A DNA stretch of 64,000 nucleotides from Cryptomeria japonica (lineage: Eukaryota > Streptophyta > Pinopsida > Cupressales > Cupressaceae), in NCBI RefSeq assembly GCF_030272615.1, contig NC_081415.1:186182494-186246493 (forward strand). The letters run 5' to 3'. The notes below the pieces were generated by a model. That model was given only the letters and a program-made list of their open reading frames with translations, was not told the DNA's origin and searched no databases. Position numbers and translations under genes: made by a program. Below, one piece after another: positions 14,540 through 25,985 of the stretch (its first letter is position 1; every line of letters starts with the position of its first letter).

Positions 14540-14779
14540 ACATGTAGAATGTAATGATTGGAAAAACTAAAGAAACCATATTTCTTGAACTCAAAATATA
14601 TAATAAATATTAACATTATTTTACATGATATTATTGATATATAAAAAGAAAATTAACCAATAAAAAGCCTAATCGATAATAGCAATCCTATAATATAATG
14701 GTATAAGAAAGCATTAATGCACTATTTAAGTTTAATTATATTCTGAATAAAAAATGAATGAGTTTGTTGTAGAAAAAAA

Positions 14780-16079
14780 TGTTGGCATTCTAATACTATT
14801 TTGTATGACCGATAAATAGTATGGTTCTCATTGTTGGCAACATCATCTCCTTAGTTAGAACAGTCCATCAGTAGTGAGTAGACCAACAAGCAATAAGTAG
14901 ACCGGCAACTAGTGAGTAGATCAGCACAGTCCATTGACAGTGAGTAGACCGGTAAGCAGTGAGTAGACCAGTAAAAAGTAAGAAGATCAGGTAGCGGTGA
15001 GTAGATTGGCACAGAAGAGGTTCACCGGCTAAGAAAAGAACATACCGGTATACAAGAAGAAATTAGCTAGACAGGTTTTGATCGGTACACCGTAAGAGTT
15101 GGTAACCGACAGACATGTAACATTCAGTTACAACTAGAAAAATTGAGAGTCTTCTCTCAGTCAACCGGTGGACTTATCGGCATGTTCGACTATGTTGACA
15201 GAGATTCTTGCATGATTTCAAAGGTGTAATTTAAGGCCTAAAAACAAAATTTTGAAAGGTATGTTTTGGAGGGAAAGTTAGCGATAGACTAAAAGAATCT
15301 ATAAATACACATATCTCATTCTTGAGATGGTTGTTGTTAAGGTGATTGAAGATTATGTGAAATAGGACATAGGGGGAGTTTAATAGATTCTATAGCCGAA
15401 TGATAGAAGACCAGTAGAGTGGAGTTTTATAGAGGACCGGCAGTGTGATATTCAAGGATCAACAAATTGGCATAACGCAGAATTGATAGTGCATTCAACA
15501 GATCAGAGTTGTGTAGAACAAACACAACTGATGCCGATCTAATGTGATTCTTCAGTGTGATCTCACCAGACTAATGAGTAGCAGTTTTAGCAGATCATTT
15601 ATCTATTGCTTTCTAACAACTGCAACATAAATCCCTTAACTAGGTAGACTTTAACAGGTCCCATTGAAAAACAAAATCCCTTAACCGGGTGACATCTTGA
15701 TTGATGTTCTAATTCCTTTAACCAAGCTACCTTCAACAAGGTAAAGGCACTAACTGGCCTTGTTCAAAATCCCTTAATCGGGTGGCACCTAACAGTGTCT
15801 TTGTAATCTCCTAACATGGATGGCTCTTAACCGGCCGTACTCCAGAAGAGTACAAATTTTGTGAGTTCCTACTCACACCGTGGTTTTCTCCCTATTGGGT
15901 TTCCATGAGATAAATCTGTGTGTCTTTGTGTATCTTTTCATGTATGCTTAATCTTCTGCAGTAAATGTTTACATTGGTGAATTGTTAATTAGTTCAAACT
16001 TAAAGTAAAAGTTTCAATTAGCTAAAACCAGTAATGTACTAATTCACCCCTCCCCTCTTAGTACCGGTTGAGACTAACA
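14780..16079 (+). mobile_element. solo Copia-type LTR with 5-bp target duplication
   Basis: Starts TGTTGGCATTC at 14780 and ends ..GACTAACA at 16079, with the TG...CA termini of Copia LTRs. AAAAA flanks it on both sides (14775-14779 and 16080-16084), consistent with a 5-bp target duplication, though a homopolymer is weak evidence. There is no primer site or polypurine tract next to it, so it is probably a solo LTR left by recombination. Inside are about seven degenerate copies of agtgagtagaccrgyaa (14870-15010) and repeated aaatccctta(a/t)..gggtg (15620-15785). Confidence 0.7.
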
Positions 16080-16084
16080 AAAAA

Positions 16085-17057
16085 TGCAATATTTAATCTT
16101 AAACATAAAATAAAGAGAGTGTCTTTGATTAAAACTCATAGTAGGAGTCCTTCACTAAAATAAACTATTTATGAAACCAATAAAATAAAGAGGAAATGAA
16201 GTTTTTAAGCCCTAATGGAAGATGTAAAGATTCTATGTCAACAACTAGAATTACTTAGTGTGCATTTCACTCTCGAGTTAGAAATAATTGAATAGTTATA
16301 TCTCTTCTAGATCCTAAAACTATGAAGATAATCAAATAATCTATCACAAAATTTCCTTAAAAAGCATATTTATTTTACAATAGATTTTCAATGTTTAAAT
16401 TCTGCTAAGCAACCATTGTTAAATCAAATCATGCAAATTGTTTCACTTTAAATAATTAATTAATAATTTCTCATAAAAATGAATTAACATGATTAATAAG
16501 ATGAAGTTGGAATTAGAGGTACATTATCTATATAAATGATGAGGGAAAAAATATCATCATATGTAATGTCACTCTTTGCATTTATGTTATTCTCTACATG
16601 TCTGTTTACATTGGTGTGATCTCTTTTTATGCGTTCCTGCAATTTATTACATATTCTCATTTATATGAGAGATCTTATTTGAACTAAGACAATTAAAATA
16701 ATATATTACTATACTTCTATGAGCCATCTCAATTATAATCAAAAGTATTTATGCTAAGTTCTCTCCTTCCTTCATATAAGCCCTTACTCATCATGGTTTC
16801 ATGGCTCTGCGATTTTTATGTTGGGAATATGCCTAGTATTTTAATTTTTTCACTAAGGATTAAATATCTTATTATCTTTTATATGCTTGATATTTTAGAT
16901 TCCACATAGGGGTGCATATGCTTATTATAGCACTCTACAATAAGCCACTAATGGACACACTACCATTTTTTTTTCTCATGCTATGGAAACATTCTTATTA
17001 CTAAGTGCATCACTAGACCATGCATGTTTACATGATGTATCCTTTAGAGTTATTTTC
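16085..17057. other. AT-rich spacer, no gene seen
   Basis: Very AT-rich with stops in all frames. A possible alternative start for the next LTR is TGTTGGGAATATGCC near 16828, but I could not confirm it. Confidence 0.45.
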
Positions 17058-17103
17058 TATATTCACGTGACTACGTGCTCACATTCTTATATTCACGTGA
17101 CTA

Positions 17104-18252
17104 GTTGTTTTGGATGCTTTGCCGACACTCTTCTGGTCCTGGTAGGTTGTGTGGTTTCTGGTTGGTTTAGATCTAGCATGATCCGGTATGCTCCAGTATG
17201 TTTGGGTTATGAAATTAGCTTACTCATGTTCATATTCAATCAGTTGGTTTTTTTTCTGGTGATCAGATGCTATCCTATTTGCTTGGAAGCTTAGTTTGTG
17301 GTCCCAACAAGGGTTTCACCAGCATAGCTTTGATGAAGATCTTTGATGATAAGAATAAGTGGTATTGGTGCAGCTTCTGGTAGATATTCAAGATGCCAAT
17401 GGTGATCATGTTCGAGACTTGGTAGATTGGGACTGTTGCTTTGGTGTGTATGGACCTATATTGGGTCTCAATGTATCTAGGTTATGGACCGGCTTAATGT
17501 AACGTGTGGATTGGACCTCTAGATGTGTTTTTGGGATGTCTTATGGGTTGGATATTGTTTATTTGGTCTAAGGCCGACATGTTTTGTAATTATGTAATTT
17601 GTTTATTGTCTCATGGCTAACCTGATTGTTTATGGTTGAAGGTTTGTATATATATGATGTAAGATCTCATTGTTGATGATATCAGGATATAGGAAAGGCA
17701 TATGGATATATAATGTGGAAATAATGTAATATCATTCAAGCAAAGGATTTGATCGATCATTGGAGATCGAGTTGGGTTTATGTAAGAGGATTTAGCCCTC
17801 CGGTATTGAGATTAACCAGAACTATATTTAGGCATAGGAAATATTATCTTTGTAGTTCATTCATTCTTTCGAATTGTAGTCTGAATTTCTATGTATTCAG
17901 TTAGACTCCTATGATGAGTAGTGTGCTCTAGGCTATTGTCCTTCCTACAAGTGTAGGCCCCTCAATTTTAATTCACATACTTACTACAGAAGTATTATCT
18001 GATTGTGGGTAGGCTTCCCATCATGGTTTTTCCCTTTACCGGGTTTTCCATGTACAAATCTTGGTGTCATATGGATGCTATTTATTCTCTAATTATTGTT
18101 TATGCTTAATTAGTTTATCTATTATTCTATTATTTGGTTTAAGCATTTTGGTTCCGGTATTAAAGTTTTAAATTTCTTAAGGTTATGGTAATTTGAGACA
18201 AGTGATTCACCCCCCCACTCAGTTGTCTTCTGGTTATTTGAATTGTCTAACA
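17104..18252 (+). repeat. Copia LTR (left edge uncertain)
   Basis: The right end is firm: ..TTGTCTAACA at 18252, followed at once by a primer-binding site. The 3' half matches the LTR at 48943-50168 in order and wording, for example gcagaagtattatctgatt, gtttttccctttac.gggtt and ttccatgta. The 5' edge is not resolved; it may be truncated near the short direct repeat at 17058-17103, or begin further left. Confidence 0.65.
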
Positions 18253-18253
18253 A

Positions 18254-18266
18254 TTGGTATCAGAGC
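18254..18266 (+). other. Copia primer-binding site
   Basis: TTGGTATCAGAGC lies two bases after the LTR end. This is the standard plant Copia site complementary to initiator methionine tRNA. Confidence 0.9.
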
Positions 18267-18310
18267 TCTGGTCCTCTCTACAGAAAGCTTAACCGCTTGA
18301 GGAAGATCCT

Positions 18311-19000
18311 ATGGCAACTAAAAGTTCAAGTTCATCTATTTCATCTTGAGCTATCTTTCAGAGAGATATTCCTAGGCTTGGTGGAACAAATTATATAGTA
18401 TGGAAGATTCAGATGGAGACTCATCTAAGATATCTAGGTAAGAAGATTTTGGGAGATTACACATAATGGTGTTACACCTTATAACTCGGCATCTGGCAAT
18501 CCTCATTCGACAAACTTGCATAAGGATCTTGAGAATGATTGTAAAGAAAGAGAAGCCCTCTTATGTGCACTTTCTAATCAGCAAATAATGGGATTAACTG
18601 ACAAATCATCTACAAAGGCTATATGCATGGGATAAGTTGGAAACTCTTAATGAAGGTGACCCTACGTGAATATTGCTAAACTTGATGGTTACCGGGTTAG
18701 ATATGAAAACCTAAAGATGGAAGAAGATGAAAGGATTATTGCATTCATGGAAAGGGTAAATGAGAACAATGGCTAATACTTTTGTCAATGGAGATACCTT
18801 GGCTGGGAAATTATCTACTTTTGAGCTTGAATAATTTGGACCTTCTGGAGTTGTGAAGTTTGAACCTACTTTTCATGCGTCTACATCATCAACCAGTAAG
18901 CAAGATTAGAAATATTTATATGCAAGGAATTGGATGATATTGTGAGAGTTTGCCAAGATCTAGAGGCAATGGAAAACACAAATACTAGATACAAAATAGA
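18311..19000 (+). pseudogene. Copia gag fragment, interrupted by an LTR insertion
   Basis: Begins with ATG 58 bp after the LTR. Recognisable gag words, spread over shifting frames, are RLGGTNYIVWKIQME, WDKLETL, GYRVRYENLKMEEDE and FHASTSS..K. These match the better gag at 50224-51010 (GTNY.IWK, ENLKMEEDEKI, FKASTSGKKK). Several nonsense and frameshift changes are present. Similarity ends near 19000, where a minus-strand LTR starts, so a later insertion seems to have split this element. Confidence 0.75.
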
Positions 19001-19450
19001 TGATAGGAATAAAATGTATTCTATCAAGATGCAAAATATGATCAACTGGATCATTACAAGATGTTCAATGAATTTCCATACAAATAATGTAGGTGAGCCT
19101 CCTTATATAGGCAAGGCTTATGGATATGTGAGCACACAAACATGACATGTAGCTCAATAAGAAACAAGGGTAGGTAGTAAATAGGTGTGGGTAGGTGGGA
19201 GAAACAATAAAATATTCCACATGAGGGGGATCACCCACTGAAGGTGGGATTATCACTCCACAATAAGTGGATATGATAAAGTAGTAACAAGATAAACACC
19301 ATAAAAGGTGGAAATTCTCCTACACACACTATCCCAATGTGGCACAAACACCCAAGTGTCTCATACCAAAACTACTATTAAATGCATGTACCTAATTAAA
19401 CTTAAGTATAGCGTAATAATATCCAAGATGAATAATTATTTACACCAACA
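19001..19450 (-). repeat. LTR (3' LTR) of a minus-strand Copia-like element
   Basis: On the minus strand it starts TGTTGGTGTAAAT at 19450, directly after a polypurine tract, and contains a TATA box (19110-19101) about 340 bp downstream. The proposed 3' end at 19001 (plus-strand TG) is where Copia gag similarity stops; it is approximate. Size about 450 bp. The body of the element lies to the right and runs into the assembly gap. Confidence 0.6.
19101..19110 (-). promoter_or_regulatory. TATA box in LTR
   Basis: CTATATAAGG on the minus strand, in the U3/R position of the LTR. The likely transcription start is about 30 bp further left. Confidence 0.5.
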
Positions 19451-19460
19451 CCCCCCCTTA
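19451..19460 (-). other. polypurine tract
   Basis: On the minus strand TAAGGGGGGG ends directly against the LTR start TGTTGG. This is the plus-strand primer position of LTR retrotransposons. The same arrangement recurs at 36251-36260. Confidence 0.7.
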
Positions 19461-20000
19461 AGTGCAACTTAGGGGAATGCACTAAAGTCTACAATGCAAC
19501 TTGTTGAGTTATGTGAAATTGTACCTGTACCTACAAACACAATGCACTCAATATATCATTACAAGCATGGTTAGTAAATTTAAATCAAAGAAAGATAAAA
19601 CCATAACTAAGCGATCTATTGCCTCCTAGTAAATGCGAGTATGAATTTTGCTCTTAGATCTTGTTATGCAAATTCCAGTGACTTGACTACACTTAGATGG
19701 AGGATTTGAATGATGAAGATGCATGATCTAGCAAGAATAACATGATTAAGCTACATGATTCTAGAAAATAGGCTAGAATGAAGATGAGATTAAGCTAAAA
19801 TTGAGCATGATAACATTGCTAAATTGATAAGCTATAAGCTAGATGCCTATAGTAACAATGCATAAGATGAGATGATATGAGATGATCAAATGATATGAAT
19901 TGGGACCATTTTTGCTCAAAATGGGGTCTATTTATAGGATTTCCCAAGGTTAGGGGTGAGGTGGCAGGAATCAACAGTCAAGATTGATTTGAAGATATCA
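19461..20000. other. presumed internal part of the minus-strand LTR element; no gene seen
   Basis: There is no protein similarity. It contains a TATA-like ctatttatagg near 19929 in plus orientation. The sequence runs into the N gap. Confidence 0.4.
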
Positions 20001-20500
20001 NNNNNNNNNNNNNNNNNNNNNNNNNNNNNNNNNNNNNNNNNNNNNNNNNNNNNNNNNNNNNNNNNNNNNNNNNNNNNNNNNNNNNNNNNNNNNNNNNNNN
20101 NNNNNNNNNNNNNNNNNNNNNNNNNNNNNNNNNNNNNNNNNNNNNNNNNNNNNNNNNNNNNNNNNNNNNNNNNNNNNNNNNNNNNNNNNNNNNNNNNNNN
20201 NNNNNNNNNNNNNNNNNNNNNNNNNNNNNNNNNNNNNNNNNNNNNNNNNNNNNNNNNNNNNNNNNNNNNNNNNNNNNNNNNNNNNNNNNNNNNNNNNNNN
20301 NNNNNNNNNNNNNNNNNNNNNNNNNNNNNNNNNNNNNNNNNNNNNNNNNNNNNNNNNNNNNNNNNNNNNNNNNNNNNNNNNNNNNNNNNNNNNNNNNNNN
20401 NNNNNNNNNNNNNNNNNNNNNNNNNNNNNNNNNNNNNNNNNNNNNNNNNNNNNNNNNNNNNNNNNNNNNNNNNNNNNNNNNNNNNNNNNNNNNNNNNNNN
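20001..20500. other. assembly gap (500 N)
   Basis: Exactly 500 N, so probably a placeholder of unknown true length. It separates a Copia context on the left from a Gypsy context on the right. Confidence 1.
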
Positions 20501-20603
20501 TCATGAGGTAATAGGACCAAATTCATTTAAACTTGCATATCAGGATGGTACTGCTCTTCCTCTAACCTATAATGGTCAGGATTTGAAGTTATATCAATTG
20601 TAA
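20501..20603 (+). pseudogene. C-terminal end of a Gypsy-like pol (integrase tail)
   Basis: The frame emerging from the gap ends with GPNSFKLAYQDGTALPLTYN followed by GQDLKLYQL and TAA. It resembles the C-terminus of Ty3/Gypsy integrases (..G.Y.L....G..L....NG..LK.YY). The rest of the polyprotein is hidden in or lost to the gap. Confidence 0.55.
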
Positions 20604-20867
20604 ATGAGTGTCCCTCATGGTTTTGTATATAGTGTTCTGGTTGTTTGGCAGTTGTGTGTCTTTTCTGTTTTTGTTTCTGTTTGGGTCTTTAAATAAAGTC
20701 TGCTTGCGAAACCAGAGATTTTGGAGTTCATTTCTAGTTCCTTCACAGTCCTAGTCCCCAGTCAGAGCCAATGTTATCCCCCCTGCAATTTTCCCTTTTG
20801 AATGTTCATACTTGCGGGTTGTCTTATTGTGCCTTTATTCTCGTCGGGTCTTTTGTTCTCCTTCGTA

Positions 20868-21280
20868 CTTGAACCATTGAACTCTTTCTTAAAAGTTCAA
20901 TAGGTTCAAAGTTCAAAGTGCATTTTAGGAAAAAAAATCATTTGTGGTCTTTTTCTTTGTGAGAGCAAGCACACTTTTCTTTTATGTCTTGAGCTTTGAA
21001 CTCGTGAACCTTAATTGGTTCAAGGTTCAAAATGTCTTTTGTAAGTCGCAGCAATGTATTTTTTTATAACGAGCGCATGTCTATATGTTTTAAGTTAAGT
21101 TTCCGACCTTGAACTTTGAACCAAATCTCAAGTAGTTCAAATGGTTCAAGGCTTCCGCTTAATAATCATTGTTGATGCTCGTTCTCGGTATTGTTGTGTG
21201 CGGCTCATTCATTGTTGTACTTCCTAAATGAACTTGAACCGCTGAATTTTTTGTCAAATGGTTCAAGGTTCATGAGTTCA
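20868..21280 (+). repeat. four tandem hairpin units built on TTGAACC/GGTTCAA
   Basis: Four copies start near 20868, 20996, 21107 and 21230, spaced about 113-135 bp. Each has gaacc/gaact boxes followed after 15-25 bp by inverted ggttca/agttc boxes, so each can fold into a stem-loop. The DNA between the hairpins is not well conserved. The array lies about 270 bp after the Gypsy-like pol stop codon. Known Tat/Ogre Gypsy elements carry tandem repeats in the 3' untranslated region, so that position fits; the assignment is inference. Confidence 0.7.
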
Positions 21281-21779
21281 TTTCAAAACTAACTCTAAGG
21301 CTTTTGATGATAATGAAAGTGGAGCAACAAGAAGGAATATTCCCAACATTCAGCAATTTTAAAATTCTAAATATGGAAAGTAATCATGAGTGCACCAACT
21401 ACTTGTGCGGAGGTGATAGATAATTAATAAGGTGTCATATTTTAGTTATTTCACTATTACTTCGCACGCGTGAGTAAATCATTATGAAGCGTGTGTGGCT
21501 TTATAGATATTTTCTCATCTGATCAAAAGGAATGTATGAATTTATTTCCATAGTTTGTAAGGGTTGTGACTGTCATACTTGAGCAAATTGGAGGTGCCGA
21601 AGGTAAAACCATCTCTGATTTCGTGAGGAAGTTTCTAGTTTTCATGGTGGTAACGGGTAAGTTTAGATGACTCTTCCTAACCTGTGTTTCTTTAAGTTCT
21701 GAAGATTTATCAGTATAGGAAGAAAATCTCTAAATTGTTGGAGTAGAATTTTGCCTTGTTTTAGAATTTCGTGGCTAGA

Positions 21780-24700
21780 AGTATAGATAGGCAGTATGAG
21801 GCCAATATTGTTGAAGCTTGGTCGGACCTCATGTCTAGTGAGCATATTATGAGAGCTAAAAGATACTTCCTTGGTTCATGTTTATTTAGGGGATTTCTTA
21901 GAAAGAGGCAAGAACCCTAAAACCGGTTCAATGATGGAGAAAATAGTGAAAAGCGGTCTTGTTGAAGTCGCTACATTTCCGCTTGTCGCACCATGTTCGG
22001 ATTTGGTGATGGCTTGCATGAATAGGTATGACACAGAGAACAGATGCATCAGAACTAGTAATGGTGAGCTTCTAGTCAATATCAACAAAGAAACAATAAT
22101 GGTGGCAGTGGGAATTCCGCACAAGGACGAATATGAAGACTTGACAATTGGGAACTCGTACGCCTATTTCTCGAAAAAGAAGAGTAAGTACATGAGTGTA
22201 ATTGCTAGGAATTGGCTCCTAAAAGTTCAGAAAGGAGGGTCATGGCTGCGAAAGCCCTTGACTAGAGAGAATTTCATCACAGAAGTGCGGGATATTGTGA
22301 TACTTCTGAACAGGGTGAAGGGAAACTCACATTCTTTCTACTAGGAGGATTGGATGTACTTTTTCATCTAGGTGGTGTTATCTGGTGACAGGTATCTCAA
22401 TTGGTCTCAGGTAATTGTAGAAAGACTTCATGAAGGATTGAGTAACTTTGTGGGAATCCCAGGTTTTTATATGTCTTCTTATCTTTTCTACATACTAGCT
22501 TGTACAAGGGATTGACCCAGTTTTCCTAATGAACCTTGGGTAGATGGGATGAGGGTGCATAATTATTATCCCCTATTACAGCAGTAGAGACATGTCGAGC
22601 AAATTGACAGATGGAATGGGGTCTTTGTGGGAAAACTTTCTTTTGAGCTCCAGGGGGATGTGAACAGGAGAATGTCTATTGAAGCAATGGAGTTCATAAG
22701 CATATATGGTAGTTTCTTTATTCAATTTCCTAGGTTTACTTACCTACGGGTAGGTGGTTTTGAGGGTCAACCATTCAAGCTGTCTAGGTATGCCTTCGAC
22801 AACTATGTACTTATAGAGGTGAGCAAGCAGCTAGCTTACATTGATAAAAGATTAGGAACAAAGGGCGAGTCTGGAATTGTATGCCTTGTTGAACTCGGAT
22901 ACTATAGTTGTAAATCTGTATCTAACGCCCTGAACCTGGAATTAGAATTCAAGAGGATGAACATATAGCCATATGTGGCAAGGCAAAAGTTTGACAGTAG
23001 AGGTTATGCCAATGAAAACCTAAATGTAGATAACCATTTTTTCCATGAGCCTCAGTTGGAGGATTACTAGGAGAATTGCAATGATGAATATGAGGTAAGG
23101 AAAAGATTGTGGTCAAGGTTCACTTTGCAACAAATAATTACCATGAAGCTTTCGATTAATATATTTGGAGTATCAGAAGATATAGGGGAAGATGTCCTAG
23201 ATCCTGAGTTCGACACAGAGGTTCAAGGAAAACCAATTCTAGAAATTGATTGGAATAAAAAGGAGGATGGAAGTATTCAAGCTAGAACTTTCAATGTTGT
23301 GAGAAGAACAGAAAGATGGTTGAGAAACCAAAAGTTTAAGGAGGGATTTCACCTGTCCTCGCGTGAACTAAGAATTGATTCACACATTGTGACTCAATCT
23401 CCCATTTCTTCCACTAATGAAATTGTTAATGTTGCAGGTGTTTCAAGACCTATTGTTCAGAAAATCCAACCTAGGAGATCAAAGAAGTCACCATGAGGTC
23501 TCACAGTTGCTCGGGTAACTCGATCTAAGAGTAAGAAGAAGAGTAGGGAGCCCATTTTGAAATAGGTTGTTGTTGACCTAGACCCTAGTGAAGAGATAGA
23601 GGAAACAATGGATCCACAGGATCTGGATGAACGTGAGATTTGGAAATGGACACGAGCAAGGAAGAGGAAATCTGACAAAACCCCATGAACACCTTGATTA
23701 TTGTCACTTCACCTGATATACAAACAACTCCTCCGCCTAAAGAGCCTACAAACGCACCATGATGGTTGGAAGTTGTTGTTGGAAAGAAACGGAGTGTAGT
23801 GGCGATTAAAATCCCTATGGAGGACATGGTCAGTAGATGTTTGGGAAAGGTGTCAAAGCCGAAGAAACTCAAGATGCGAACAATGCTTGAAGTAGATGAA
23901 GCAACAGGTCATTGGACGGCCGAGATAGCCCAACCAATTCCAGGGAAAGATGTAGATAAATCTACTGAGGAGGATTTTACAGTTGAAAAGATAGATTTGG
24001 GAGTTGCTTCACGTGTTGTGGATGTTAAGCATTTGGAATCATCCACAAAAAGGATAATTTCAAGAACATGGAAGGATGAAAAAGATAAAAGGGAATTGAA
24101 GCAAGTTGTTACTCAGACGACTAAGTATATCAATGCCATCCATAATCCAAACCCCCAACCTTTTTCATAGATACCAGTATCATTTGATCCCAAATCCTCG
24201 GCTAACCAGAAGATGTTGGACCAGGTTCAAAGGAATAGAGTAGTTATAGAAATGTTCAATAAATGGTTGGATCTTATAATGCAACAGGGATCAGATTATA
24301 TCGTTAATCTGGTGAAAGTCTATAAAGATGCCAAAACTATGAGCAAAGAATTAGAGCTAGAGATGGTGGCTTGGGAGAAAGAAAGGATCAAATGGGTGGC
24401 GGTCCCTATGCAAATGAATGATATACAAAAATATGGGGTGATGAAGTTCTTGGTCGAAAAACCAGTAGAAAATTTGGATGATAATGTATTGTATGTATCA
24501 AGGAAGAATGTGGAATGGTGCAACTCAATCATCAAACAAGGTCACGAAGAGTCCACCAAATTGCTCAGAGGATTGACAAAATTGATTGATACAATCCAGA
24601 AGGATCTCAAGTGCATTGACATCCAGCTTATGAAAGACGATGCCAAGACAATTGAGGCAGCTGTGGATATGACCAAGATTTTTCAGGAAAGAATTCAATT

Positions 24701-24969
24701 CATTCAAACAACAAAATCTTTGACCATGGATGACTTCTCAAAGGTGGCCAAAATCGAATCGATGCTCATAGTCTTCTTAGATCATTTGGAGGTACACAAG
24801 GAAAAAGTGGCACAAGTGAACATGGATAAGGAGGTGTGGAAGCAAAGAATTTAGCACATTGGTCTTCCTTATTTTCAGGTCATCTTGAACTTCTCAGCGC
24901 CACACTTGGAATGGCGTGGCTCTGTGGCAAAGGAGGACATATCCATAACCTCTTCTGCTATAGTGGAAG
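21780..24969 (+). pseudogene. decayed ~1,000-codon protein of unknown family, possible retrotransposon accessory ORF
   Basis: One long protein can be followed across stops. Frame 1 runs from 21871 to about 23690 with in-frame stops at 22342, 22369 and several later points. A shift to frame 3 then runs from about 23700 to 24969. The upstream part (IDRQYEANIVEAWSDLMSSE, 21780-21865) joins by another frameshift. Visible pieces: a globular N-terminal region (PLVAPCSDLVMACMNRYD, ELLVNINKETIMVAVGIP, EFISIYGSFFIQFPRF), a basic segment near 23460-23690 (RRSKKSP, TRSKSKKKS, RARKRKS), and a helical, charged C-terminal half (24213-24854) likely to form coiled coils. I do not recognise the family. A polyadenylation-like aataaa follows at about 25224. 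Its position after a Gypsy pol end and before a Gypsy protease suggests an accessory ORF of a large Gypsy element. Confidence 0.6.
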
Positions 24970-25985
24970 CATAGTTAATCTAAAAATGAGGTGTCAGTCT
25001 CATAGTGGCTATTGATTTAGTTTTCTTTTCTATTATAGTAAACGGTTTCTTTAACTTTGGTTAAAGTAAAGTGTAATTTTTTAATGTAAAAACTATGAGC
25101 CTGGAGGCTACTTAAGCTGAAAAGCTTGTCTTTGTAATGGTTCCGAAAAACTGTGACTTTTCGTGCATCAGATAATATTTTTGTTTTTCTATGAATTGTC
25201 CGAAAACAGAATGGTTGATTATCAATAAAGTGCTATGTTATGCAGTCTTTGAATCTGTGTGTTTGAAGATTAGTAATCTTTCTTGAGAAAATTGCTATAA
25301 GCATGATATCATTCTAAGATCAGTGATCTCTGTGTTTTTCTCAATTCATGGTTATCATTAGTTATTAGAAGACTCATACATATTGATTTGCTTGATCCTT
25401 CTTGCCTTGTGAGGCACAAGAGAGTATCGATCAGCCTTCAGTATTGTTGAGCTTCTGCTATGCTTTGAATTTATACAATGAGCATGTTTATGAATCAAAG
25501 TCTGTGAGCTCTCATTAAATTCTTTAAAAAAAATTCTTTGCTCTTAGTTTGGAGGCATTTATTTGTGTTGATGGATGAATGTTGAAGACTTTCAATGCTT
25601 TCTAGTAAAAAGTATTAGCATTTCATTTATATAATAAATTCATTGCAAATCATACAAGGAGCTGCCCTCTAATGCAGAGGTTGAATTTTAATCAATTCAT
25701 CCAACTACAATGGTAGTTTGTTTCCTTTATAAAGGGTGAAACAAAGTTATATTTTTGCTTAAGGAAGATAATTATTAAGATTTCAGGAAAGGGACAAATC
25801 TATTTACCAACAATATGAATGCTTAGGATCATAGGTTCATTTGTCTTTCATTTCTAATTGTCACTAACATTGCTAACATTTGAACTTGTGTCTTGTGCAT
25901 CCTTTCTAGCGTGCATCAATAACAACCTGTTAGGGTAAGGTCACTCTATGAGGTACCGTGCCAAAACTTGCTTCATCCTCTAATC
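24970..25985. other. non-coding stretch, possible 3' region
   Basis: No ORF of note. T-rich, with aataaa at about 25224 that could serve as a poly(A) signal for the preceding reading frame. No LTR boundary was identified. Confidence 0.4.

Noticed and set aside
19956-20603. A 215-residue ORF across the N gap
   Set aside because: Most residues are N; only the last 34 codons are real sequence.
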